From JAXMDS01 sp043777815 (GTDB lineage: Bacteria; Pseudomonadota; Alphaproteobacteria; Rickettsiales; Rickettsiaceae), in assembly GCA_043777815.1 (NCBI GenBank), contig JAYWHH010000001.1:62001-126000 (forward strand): DNA of 64,000 bases. The letters run 5' to 3'. The notes below the pieces were generated by a model. That model made no database searches. It was not told where the DNA came from and saw nothing but the letters and a program-made list of their open reading frames with translations. Shown piece by piece: positions 8,142 to 15,757 of this stretch (position 1 is the stretch's first letter; the number at the start of each line of letters is the position of its first letter). Position numbers and translations under genes: made by a program.

Positions 8142-9731
8142 ATGAAAACAAAATATCTTATACATACATTAATATTCACAAGCTTATTACAAGGCTGCGG
8201 CAGATCATTAAAAACTAATGAATTACATAATCAAAACTTAAAATCTTATGATAAATTCACTGAATATACGCCAGTCAAGCAGAATATTAAACCAGTAAAC
8301 CAGGTTATGAAATTTACTGGACCCAAAAAAGATTTAAAAGTAAATGGTATTGGATTAGGCGGCTTAGCAAATTTATTAACTAAAACATATAAAGTCAATG
8401 TTAGTAGTACAAATCATAACGATGAACTAACTATTTCATGTGACTACAAAAATGTAAACTTGGAATACATCTTAAATGATTTAGTTGACAAATATAATGT
8501 TGGTTTTGAAAAAGTTGGCACTGGGTATTCAATATATCCACCTCAGGTAAAGTCTAAAATTTTTCATTTGCATTATCATAATTTTAAAAGAAGTGGCTCT
8601 TCAAGCATTTCAACCAATGGATCTGGAGGAAACTCTAGCGGTGGATCTGGGGGCGATTCAGGCGGATCATCTAGCTCAAGCATTCAAACAAGCGTAGAAA
8701 ATAGCTTTTGGGCCAATATTATGGAGGCTATCAACGTCATAATACAGGATGATAAAAATGTGGAAGATGCACAAGTATTTGGCAGTGGTTATAATAATAG
8801 CAGCATGAAGTCTGGGGCCATTTCCATAGATAAAGATAATGGAATTATTATAGTGAGAGCCTATCCTCGTGCATTAAAAATGGTTGAAACTTTTATCAAT
8901 AAAGTAAAAAAGAATTGTTTAAAACAAGTAGTTATAGAAGCCAAAATTCTTGAAATTGAACTAAAAGATGAATTTGATTTTGGCGTTGATTGGTCCTTAT
9001 TAAAATCGGAAACTGGTAATGGTATTAAATTTGATCCAAGTGTAAATGCAATAGGAGATGGGACGGCGGTTCCCGGCCTATTTAGCACCAATTTATCACT
9101 TGGTAGTGATGTAATTTTTAAGTCAGCTATTAAAATGCTTTCTAATCAAGGAACAGTATCGGTGCTATCATCTCCAAAAATTTCAGTAATTAATAATCAA
9201 AAAGCCATAATTAAATACGGGGATAACGTTTCATTTGTATCTAATGCAAGCGATAATTCCACAACCACAGGCACTACAACTAAAACCAGTAGTGGGTTTG
9301 GTACACAGTCATATTTTTCAGGAATCGCACTAGATGCCACTCCAACTATAACGGAAGATTTGGATATAATAATTCACTTACACCCAGTAGTTTCTAGAGT
9401 AGAACAAGATAAGAAATCTTTTAAATTAAATGATAAAGTAAATGAAGTATCTTTTCCAAAAATAAGCAATAGAGAAACTGATACTATAGTTAAGGCTAAA
9501 AGTGGCGATGTGGTAGTAATAGGCGGCTTAAGTCAAAGTAATACTTCAATGAAGCAATCTGGACCAGGTGGAAGAAATTATATAGTTGGTGCATTGGGAA
9601 GACAAATAAAATCTAGTCGCAGAACTGAGTTAATCATTTTACTTAGACCTATTATAGTTGAGTCATTTGATGATTTTGATAAAGTTAATACTAAGGATTA
9701 CGTAGTTCAAGAATCTTTATCCGGATTCTAA
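8142..9731 (+). CDS. Secretin lipoprotein, MshL/PilN/BfpB-like
   Basis: 529 residues. An N-terminal signal ends in the lipobox LLQGC with the acylated cysteine at residue 19. Residues 60-135 resemble the STN/N0 domain of secretins. A Gly/Ser-rich linker (about residues 150-182) is where MshL, PilN and BfpB proteins have a similar insert, followed by SFWANIM, which recurs in those families. A ring-building N-domain (residues 225-258) leads into the secretin core from VVIEAKILEIEL (residue 263), with GTVSVLSSPKISVINNQKA, the NRETDTIVKAKSGDVVVIGGL motif and ELIILLRPIIV at the end. It should form a gated outer-membrane ring. Genes for a type IV pilus or type II system (pilin, ATPase, prepilin peptidase) are absent from the window; its operon partners are virB8 and virB9. 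Confidence 0.88.
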   Translation: MKTKYLIHTLIFTSLLQGCGRSLKTNELHNQNLKSYDKFTEYTPVKQNIKPVNQVMKFTGPKKDLKVNGIGLGGLANLLTKTYKVNVSSTNHNDELTISCDYKNVNLEYILNDLVDKYNVGFEKVGTGYSIYPPQVKSKIFHLHYHNFKRSGSSSISTNGSGGNSSGGSGGDSGGSSSSSIQTSVENSFWANIMEAINVIIQDDKNVEDAQVFGSGYNNSSMKSGAISIDKDNGIIIVRAYPRALKMVETFINKVKKNCLKQVVIEAKILEIELKDEFDFGVDWSLLKSETGNGIKFDPSVNAIGDGTAVPGLFSTNLSLGSDVIFKSAIKMLSNQGTVSVLSSPKISVINNQKAIIKYGDNVSFVSNASDNSTTTGTTTKTSSGFGTQSYFSGIALDATPTITEDLDIIIHLHPVVSRVEQDKKSFKLNDKVNEVSFPKISNRETDTIVKAKSGDVVVIGGLSQSNTSMKQSGPGGRNYIVGALGRQIKSSRRTELIILLRPIIVESFDDFDKVNTKDYVVQESLSGF

Positions 9732-9878
9732 TATATGGAAGTTACACAAGCTTAAAAATCTTTATCTGATCTCTAAAATAATGGATGTTATGCAGTTATG
9801 GAATTTATGCAGTTATGTATGCTATACAGCACAAGAGCTTTGCACATATTATAAAGAATCTTTATCCGGATTCTAATT
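9711..9878. repeat. Degraded copies of the secretin gene tail
   Basis: The last bases of the secretin gene, GAATCTTTATCCGGATTCTA (from 9711), recur exactly at 9856 in the non-coding DNA downstream. A weaker middle copy, AATCTTTATCTGATCTCTA, begins near 9757. This is the same tail-copy pattern as at other gene ends in the window, here more decayed. Confidence 0.75.
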
Positions 9879-9971
9879 ATAAACCAACATTATGAATGTT
9901 TCAATAAAACATGTTGCATTGTTGAAACTTAAGAAATAATTGATAAATGATTAATAAAATTTTTTCTCAAC

Positions 9972-11429
9972 TTAATCATTACTAACTTCTACATTAGCGC
10001 CACAGCTTATAAGCTTTTCCACCATATCTTCATAGCCTCTATACAAATGATAAGCATTTTTAATTTTAGTTGGATGTTTAGAGCTATCAGCAACCAGTCC
10101 AGCTATAACTAAAGCAGCTGCGCTTCTTAAATCATTAGGATTAACTTCGGCACCATGAAGTTTGCGTACAGGATTAATTGTTGCATGGTACTTATCATTT
10201 AAAGTGATTTTAGCTCCCATTTTTTTTAATTCGGCCACATGAGTAAAGCGATTGTCAAAGATGTTTTCATTGATATTTGATTCACCGTCTGCTGTAATTA
10301 ATGCTGACATGATCAAAGGTTGTAAGTCAGTAGAGAATTGAGGGTATGGACCAGTTGATATATCAAGTCCAAATAATCTATCATCTGTTCTTTTTACTAG
10401 AATAAAACCTTTCTGAGTATATTCATCTTCTATTTTGGTATCTATCGAATTGCTTCCTGGAGGAGCATAGTCATCAATTTCTGGATCTACTCCATATGGA
10501 TTTGGAGTTATTAAAAGATCTTGCTCAAATGACAAGTCGCTTGGCTCAATATGAGGTGCTGATATAAGCATATCAGTTTCATAATTAACACCTATACCCA
10601 TATTTCTAAAAATTTCTTGAAGATTATCTAGCAACTCAATGTCTATATTAGTTAAGATTATTGATCCATTTGTAGCCGCAGTAGCAAAAATATAGGTACA
10701 AGCTTCGATTCTGTCAGAGATAATAGTATATTCAGCATTTGAATTTAACTTTTCTACTCCCGTTATGGCTAAGTCAGAAGTTCCTATGCTTTTTATATTG
10801 GCGCCTATTGAATTTAAAAAATTACATAGGTCTACAATTTCTGGCTCTTGTGCACAGTTATATAAATTAGTTTCTCCATCTGCTTGTACAGCTGCTAATA
10901 TGCCAGTGATAGTAGCTCCAACAGATTGAATACGATATGTAAAATCAGTACCGTGAAATTTTTTAGAATCTAATGTTGCAATAATTAAATTATTCTTAAT
11001 ATCTATCTTGGCGCCCATTTGACGCAAGATATTGATGTGAAGATCTATCATTCTAGGGCCTGTATTTAATTTGCACCCTCCTGGCATTGGCAACGTAACT
11101 TGTCCAAGACGTATCAACATTGGAGCTAATAGCCATAATGATGCTCTAGTTTTATTTGCCAAATCTGCCATAATATCGAAATTAATAAGATTAAGATTTG
11201 TATTATTTATATTTAGACAGTCATTGTTAACTTCCACCATTGATCCTGCATGCTCTAATATCTGTAAAATATTTTTAATATCTAACAATTTTGTTGGTAT
11301 ATTACGTAGTATTGCTTGATTGGTCAATAAGGTAGAGATAATAATAGGCAAAGCTGCATTTTTAGATCCACTGACTCTAATTGAGCCTTTTAAGGTGCTA
11401 TTCCTTACGAGAATTGAATTCTGCATCAT
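9972..11429 (-). CDS. murA: UDP-N-acetylglucosamine 1-carboxyvinyltransferase
   Basis: First committed step of peptidoglycan synthesis: transfer of enolpyruvate from PEP to UDP-GlcNAc in the cytoplasm. 485 residues against a usual 420. The N-terminus has the SGSKNAALPII motif. The active-site loop GGCKLNTGPRMIDLH keeps the cysteine (near residue 117) that fosfomycin attacks, though the surrounding residues differ from the usual GGCAIGARPVDLH. The extra length is an Asp/Pro-rich insertion at about residues 295-345, before the conserved TGPYPQFSTDLQPL segment. Both ends look intact. Convergent with the secretin gene across about 240 bases that contain its tail copies. Confidence 0.95.
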   Translation of the reverse strand: MMQNSILVRNSTLKGSIRVSGSKNAALPIIISTLLTNQAILRNIPTKLLDIKNILQILEHAGSMVEVNNDCLNINNTNLNLINFDIMADLANKTRASLWLLAPMLIRLGQVTLPMPGGCKLNTGPRMIDLHINILRQMGAKIDIKNNLIIATLDSKKFHGTDFTYRIQSVGATITGILAAVQADGETNLYNCAQEPEIVDLCNFLNSIGANIKSIGTSDLAITGVEKLNSNAEYTIISDRIEACTYIFATAATNGSIILTNIDIELLDNLQEIFRNMGIGVNYETDMLISAPHIEPSDLSFEQDLLITPNPYGVDPEIDDYAPPGSNSIDTKIEDEYTQKGFILVKRTDDRLFGLDISTGPYPQFSTDLQPLIMSALITADGESNINENIFDNRFTHVAELKKMGAKITLNDKYHATINPVRKLHGAEVNPNDLRSAAALVIAGLVADSSKHPTKIKNAYHLYRGYEDMVEKLISCGANVEVSND

Positions 11430-11562
11430 TTGTTGATTGAATTTAAAATTAATTATAGACTAAACCTCTTGTAAATTTAGACTATTTTGCATACAGACTA
11501 GAGAATCTATCTTTAATTGATGCAATTAAAAGTCTTTCTTTTCAATGTAAATTGCATAACTT

Positions 11563-12870
11563 CTATTCTGTAATTATTTCTATCAACTTAGCAATTAAGT
11601 AATCAGTAATATAAATGTTGGGACGTTTAATTCTGATATATAAATCATCTTGAATTGTATTAGTAATAATTTTATTAATTGGATATGCAATATTTTCTTT
11701 TGGATCAAAAAATTCAAAATAATCTAAATAAAACTGATGCAATTGATTTTTAGTCTTAAGATACAAAATTGATATCAGGTCTAAATCTGTAAGTTTTTTG
11801 AAATACAATAAATTGATTCCTGTGTCTAATCTAAGTCCCATAAGACATATTTCTTGCAATATTTCATTTCCTACCAAGGTTTCAAATTCAATAGTTTGAT
11901 CTGTTGTAAGCCATTGAGATGGGCTTCTTATAGAAGAAGTGGCTAATATGTTTTTTGTAGAATTACAATTATTTACAGAATTACAAATTGAATCATTTCC
12001 TTCTGTTAAAATCTTTAACAAACTTCTAAATGTAGGCTTGCAATCACATCTTATTCTACCGTGAGCACCGGGTCCAATGCCAATATATGATTTATATTGC
12101 CAATAATTTAGGTTGTGAATAGATTCAAAGCCTGGCTTACTATAATTAGATATTTCGTAATGTCTATATCCATTGGATGATAAACACTCATTAGTATACT
12201 TAAATAAATCATATCCAAGATCGTGTGGGGGAAGGCTAAATCTTTTAGCTTTATATTGTGCAGCAAACTTAGTATCTGGTTCAATAGTTAATTGATATAA
12301 CGATATATGCTTTGGATTCAATTTAATTGCCTGCTCTAACTCATGCATCCATTCATCTAAGGTTTGATTTGGTAAAGCATATATTAAATCAAAAGAATAA
12401 TTATCAAAACTATTAGAAATTTGCTTTAAAGCTTCAAGCGCCTCAGAGCTCGAATGATTTCGTCCAAGAAATTTTAAGCTTGCATCATTGAAAGATTGTA
12501 TACCAATTGAAACCCTATTAATTCCACATGATTTAAATTCAAGCATTTTTTTAGCTTCAAATGATGTCGGATTTACTTCACATGTTATTTCAGCATTCGA
12601 AATAGAAGATATTGAATTTATTTTATTAAGAATGCCTTCTATTATGTATGGAGGCATTAAAGATGGCGTACCACCTCCAAAAAATATTGATTTAATTTTT
12701 AAATTTATTAAATAACTGCGATATTTTTCTATTTCAGATAGATACTTTTTCAACCAAGCATCATAATCTATACTTTTGGCAACATGAGAATTAAAATCAC
12801 AGTATGGGCATTTTGATTTACAGAATGGCCAATGAATATATACTGCAACTTCTCTAGAATCTAAATTCAT
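11563..12870 (-). CDS. hemW: HemW-like radical SAM haem chaperone
   Basis: 435 residues. The N-terminus reads VAVYIHWPFCKSKCPYCDFNSH, with the CxxxCxxC cluster of radical SAM enzymes in the exact context of HemW/HemN-like proteins (IHxPFCxxKCxYCDF). FFGGGTPSL, GIQSFND and SLYQLTIEPDTKF are further family blocks. HemW is a haem-binding chaperone rather than a true coproporphyrinogen oxidase; the N-terminal extra cysteine of genuine HemN is lacking. An Asn/Ser-rich insertion lies near residues 270-315 (CNSVNNCNSTKN). On the minus strand the gene lies downstream of der, with the 81-base GC-rich repeat between them. Confidence 0.92.
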   Translation of the reverse strand: MNLDSREVAVYIHWPFCKSKCPYCDFNSHVAKSIDYDAWLKKYLSEIEKYRSYLINLKIKSIFFGGGTPSLMPPYIIEGILNKINSISSISNAEITCEVNPTSFEAKKMLEFKSCGINRVSIGIQSFNDASLKFLGRNHSSSEALEALKQISNSFDNYSFDLIYALPNQTLDEWMHELEQAIKLNPKHISLYQLTIEPDTKFAAQYKAKRFSLPPHDLGYDLFKYTNECLSSNGYRHYEISNYSKPGFESIHNLNYWQYKSYIGIGPGAHGRIRCDCKPTFRSLLKILTEGNDSICNSVNNCNSTKNILATSSIRSPSQWLTTDQTIEFETLVGNEILQEICLMGLRLDTGINLLYFKKLTDLDLISILYLKTKNQLHQFYLDYFEFFDPKENIAYPINKIITNTIQDDLYIRIKRPNIYITDYLIAKLIEIITE

Positions 12871-12970
12871 TTATAATGAAGTTTATATAGATATAATTTT
12901 AGTCTAATTAGAAGGAATTTGATGCTTTGCTGATATTTGATGTTCTATTAATATTAGAGCATATCATTTA

Positions 12971-13130
12971 AATTTGAGACTCACCAGAGCTACAACGCAC
13001 TAAGGCTAAAGTTAAATTGAAGCGCACCAAGCTACAGCACACGCCACCAATAATTTGAGACTCACCAGAGCTACAACGCACTAAGGCTACAGTTAAATTG
13101 AAACGCACCAAGCTACAGCACGCCACCAAG
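12971..13130. repeat. GC-rich tandem repeat, two copies of 81 bp
   Basis: A unit beginning AATTTGAGACTCACCAGAGC at 12971 recurs at 13052 with a handful of substitutions and a small deletion. Its base composition is clearly richer in G and C than the surrounding DNA. Each unit also holds two diverged sub-copies of a CACCA(G)AGCTACA motif. It fills most of the roughly 300-base gap between der and hemW. Unlike the other repeats here it does not copy the neighbouring gene tail; its source is unknown. Confidence 0.92.
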
Positions 13131-13178
13131 AATATTATAAATAGACAAAATTTACTATGTAAAATTTTTCTCAGCAGC

Positions 13179-14660
13179 TCAAGGCTTATAAGGATTATTG
13201 TTCTTAACAAATTTTAATCTAATGGCAACTCCAAATAATTCAAATTTTTGTCCAAGACTATTAATTAAATATTTAACATAGTCATTTGGAATATCAGCAA
13301 TATCCGCATTACCAAATATCTTAAATATTAATGGGTTAGATGAAACTTGAGTTATATATTTCATTTTAATACGGATAGGTGTTTTAAAAATAACTGGCGG
13401 AGAGTGTTCTTCTAAAGTTTTCTTTAACCAAACATTTAACTTAGAGGTAGTAATTTTGGAACTCATACTATCAAATACTTTCAGAGACCTATCTAGCACT
13501 TCTTCCAAATTGATTTTTCTAAAATTAGAACAATAAATAACTGGAACTCGAGTCATTTGGAAAATATTAGTATCTACAATTGAGTTTACGTGCTTTTGTT
13601 GTTTGGCATTAATAAGATCACATTTATTAATTGCAATTACCAATCCTTTTCCTGATTTAGAAATGACATCCATTATTTCTAAATCCTGATGCTGAATAAG
13701 ATTTTCAGCTTCAATCATTAGTATCGCAACATCTGTTACTTTGATTGCTTCAATGCTACTTCGAACAGAAAGAACTTCTATATCATCATATACCTTATTC
13801 TTTTTTCTCATTCCAGCAGTATCAACTAACACTATTTCTCTTTCATTAAATTGAAGCTTGATTTCTATTGAATCTCTAGTTGTTCCAGCCTGGTCATCAG
13901 TCAACAATCTTGGATCTTTTAATATCGTATTAATATAGGTTGATTTCCCACTGTTTGGCCTACCTACTATGCAAATTTTTGGAACAGAAGATGCTGAAGA
14001 TGATTTAGGCAAACATCCAAGCTTTTCTACTAAATTGAATATTAATTTACCTTGTTTGGAATTAATTTCGCTAGCATTCCCAAGATTATCTAAATTATTT
14101 AAAATCTCTAATTCATTTGTTGATAAATCAATTTCGCTATCTATAGAAATTGAATCTAAGACAAATTTTTCCCAGAGACATTTAAGCATTTCAACTGACA
14201 ATAGAAGTTTTAATTCTTTGAATCCTATTCTATGTATAGCAGACAACTTTAAACCTTCTCCAAATCCAAGTTTATAATAATTTTCAGCCAAAACATTTCT
14301 ATCAGCTTTATTTTTAACTAGGATAATTTTTTTACAATTTTTTCGAATATGATTCGCAATTTCTAAATCCATTGATGTTAAAACACCTTCTTCTACTATA
14401 AAAATTACTATATCTGCCTCAGTGCAAGCTAAAATAGCCTGATATTCTATTTGGTTATGAAAATTCTTTTGAATAATACTATCTAACCCCGGGGTATCAA
14501 TGATGGAATACTGAAAGCTTCCCACATTCGCAACTGCATACAGCCTATCTCTCGTTACTCCTGGAAAATCGTAAACAATTGCCTTGTGACTCCTGCTTAA
14601 CATATTGAAAATTGTGGACTTGCCCACGTTAGGACGCCCTAAAATTGCGACTTTAATCAT
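13179..14660 (-). CDS. der: Ribosome-assembly GTPase Der (EngA)
   Basis: 493 residues. Two GTPase domains in tandem are the hallmark: the first begins VAILGRPNVGKSTIFN with the switch region DFPGVTRDR and DTPGLD; the second begins near residue 228 with VGRPNSGKSTYIN, followed by TTRDSIE, DTAGMR and INKCDLI. The NKAD-type specificity motif of domain 1 is VKNKADR. A KH-like RNA-binding domain closes the protein (RIKMKYITQ...IFGNADIADIPNDYVKYL). It acts in 50S subunit maturation. The linker between the GTPase domains (about residues 170-225) is long and Asn/Ser-rich. The start lies about 90 bases from the divergent tRNA-Gly. Confidence 0.96.
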   Translation of the reverse strand: MIKVAILGRPNVGKSTIFNMLSRSHKAIVYDFPGVTRDRLYAVANVGSFQYSIIDTPGLDSIIQKNFHNQIEYQAILACTEADIVIFIVEEGVLTSMDLEIANHIRKNCKKIILVKNKADRNVLAENYYKLGFGEGLKLSAIHRIGFKELKLLLSVEMLKCLWEKFVLDSISIDSEIDLSTNELEILNNLDNLGNASEINSKQGKLIFNLVEKLGCLPKSSSASSVPKICIVGRPNSGKSTYINTILKDPRLLTDDQAGTTRDSIEIKLQFNEREIVLVDTAGMRKKNKVYDDIEVLSVRSSIEAIKVTDVAILMIEAENLIQHQDLEIMDVISKSGKGLVIAINKCDLINAKQQKHVNSIVDTNIFQMTRVPVIYCSNFRKINLEEVLDRSLKVFDSMSSKITTSKLNVWLKKTLEEHSPPVIFKTPIRIKMKYITQVSSNPLIFKIFGNADIADIPNDYVKYLINSLGQKFELFGVAIRLKFVKNNNPYKP

Positions 14661-14710
14661 AAAAAATTTCTTAACTATCTTTTATTTTACCAAAAATTTT
14701 CAATATAGAC

Positions 14711-14740
14711 TTGTTTTGGTGCTAACAAGTATTATATAAT
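14711..14740 (+). promoter_or_regulatory. Predicted promoter of the tRNA-Gly/tRNA-Cys/rnc unit
   Basis: TTGTTT at 14711-14716 and TATAAT at 14735-14740 are 18 bases apart, with the tRNA-Gly starting 12 bases after the -10 box. Positions are right for a sigma-70 promoter; no experimental support is possible from sequence alone. Confidence 0.5.
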
Positions 14741-14752
14741 TACCTAAGGTAA

Positions 14753-14824
14753 GCGGGTGTAGCTCAGTGGTAGAGCGCTACCTTGCCAAGGTCGAGGCCG
14801 TGGGTTCGATCCCCATCACCCGCT
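14753..14824 (+). tRNA. tRNA-Gly (anticodon GCC)
   Basis: Acceptor GCGGGTG pairs with CACCCGC; D-stem GCTC/GAGC; anticodon stem CTACC/GGTCG-type pairing around loop TTGCCAA giving GCC; T-stem GTGGG/CCCAT with loop TTCGATC. The discriminator base is T. The 3' CCA is not encoded, so it must be added by the CCA-adding enzyme. Confidence 0.95.
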
Positions 14825-14848
14825 CACTTTCCTTAAAAAATACTATAG

Positions 14849-14923
14849 GGCTTTGTAGCAAAGTGGTAATGCAATAGACTGCAAATCTTTCACGCGTCGG
14901 TTCGATTCCGACCAAAGCCTCCA
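14849..14923 (+). tRNA. tRNA-Cys (anticodon GCA)
   Basis: Acceptor GGCTTTG pairs with CAAAGCC; anticodon loop CTGCAAA gives GCA; T-stem TCGG/CCGA region with loop TTCGATT. Discriminator T is the cysteine identity base. The CCA end is encoded. It lies 24 bases after tRNA-Gly and 34 bases before rnc, so the three are probably one transcript. Confidence 0.95.
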
Positions 14924-14957
14924 TTTGTGTAAATTATGTTTATTAATAAGCTTATAA

Positions 14958-15638
14958 ATGTTTGATTGTTCAGCGGTAGAAGAGATACTTCAATATAAAT
15001 TTAAAAACAAAAATTTGCTTAAAACTGCTCTCACGCATCCATCTAAATCAGAAATTAATTATGAAATTCTGGAGTTCAGAGGTGATGCAGTGTTAAATCT
15101 CGTCATCACAGACGCGGTAACAGATTATTTTAGTAAATCTTTTAAAGAGGGCAAATTAGCTAAGCTTAAGTCTTATTTAGTTTCTAGTGAAGTGCTAACT
15201 AAAATATCCAAATCATTAGGCTTGCCTCAGTATATTATAATGAGCTGCGGTGAGGACTCGAGTGGAGGAAGACAAAAAGACAATATAGCAGAAAATGTTA
15301 TGGAGGCTATATTAGCTGCTATATATCTAGACTCTAACTTAGGCGTAGTAAGAAAATTTATTCACAGCCTATGGCAGCCATTTATCAAAAATTCTGTCAA
15401 TATGAGTGATAAATTTGATCCAAAGTCTAAATTACAAGAAATTTTATTCAATAAGTTTAAGATTTATCCTGAATATTCATTAATAGAGATGCAACAATTA
15501 CAATCGCATCATTCATTCAAAGTTGAAGTTGTTTGTGGTACCAAAGTGTCGGTAGGAACTGGTAAAAGTAAAAAAGATGCAGAAAAAAATGCAGCTACAG
15601 CAATGCTTAAGATTTTAAAGAAAGATCTTATTGCGTAA
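14958..15638 (+). CDS. rnc: Ribonuclease III
   Basis: 226 residues, standard length. The catalytic signature appears as YEILEFRGDAVLNLVITD (usually ERLEFLGDAVL), retaining the Glu and Asp metal ligands but with Arg in place of the usual Leu. A second acidic cluster is at NIAENVMEAILAAIYLD. The C-terminal double-stranded RNA-binding domain (residues 155-222) has DPKSKLQEILFNK, HHSFKVEV and the GKSKKDAEKNAATAML helix. The enzyme processes rRNA precursors and cleaves structured RNAs. It follows two tRNA genes closely. Its stop codon lies within the first copy of the 43-base repeat that belongs to the gyrA 3' end. Confidence 0.96.
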   Translation: MFDCSAVEEILQYKFKNKNLLKTALTHPSKSEINYEILEFRGDAVLNLVITDAVTDYFSKSFKEGKLAKLKSYLVSSEVLTKISKSLGLPQYIIMSCGEDSSGGRQKDNIAENVMEAILAAIYLDSNLGVVRKFIHSLWQPFIKNSVNMSDKFDPKSKLQEILFNKFKIYPEYSLIEMQQLQSHHSFKVEVVCGTKVSVGTGKSKKDAEKNAATAMLKILKKDLIA

Positions 15639-15757
15639 ATAAAATTATTTGTCTGAACTAAATCTTAATTAGCGTAATCAAATAAAATTGTTTATCTGAA
15701 CTAAATCTTAATTAGCGTAATCAAATAAAATTATTTGTCTGAGTTAAATCTTAATTG
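15637..15757. repeat. Three-copy tandem repeat, period 43 bp, at the gyrA 3' end
   Basis: Units start with AAATAAAATT at 15637, 15680 and 15723. The third copy contains the true end of gyrA (minus strand, ...TIKI-stop); the other two lie past its stop codon and extend to the rnc stop. The units differ by only a few substitutions. Confidence 0.92.

Noticed and set aside
12968..13210. Minus-strand frame of 80 residues with an internal 27-residue repeat
   Set aside because: It overlaps the end of der and otherwise is the 81-bp tandem repeat read through. Openness follows from the repeat length being a multiple of three.
15637..15757. Terminator array between rnc and gyrA
   Set aside because: The 43-bp units are direct repeats with no strong internal stem; the tail-copy explanation fits better.
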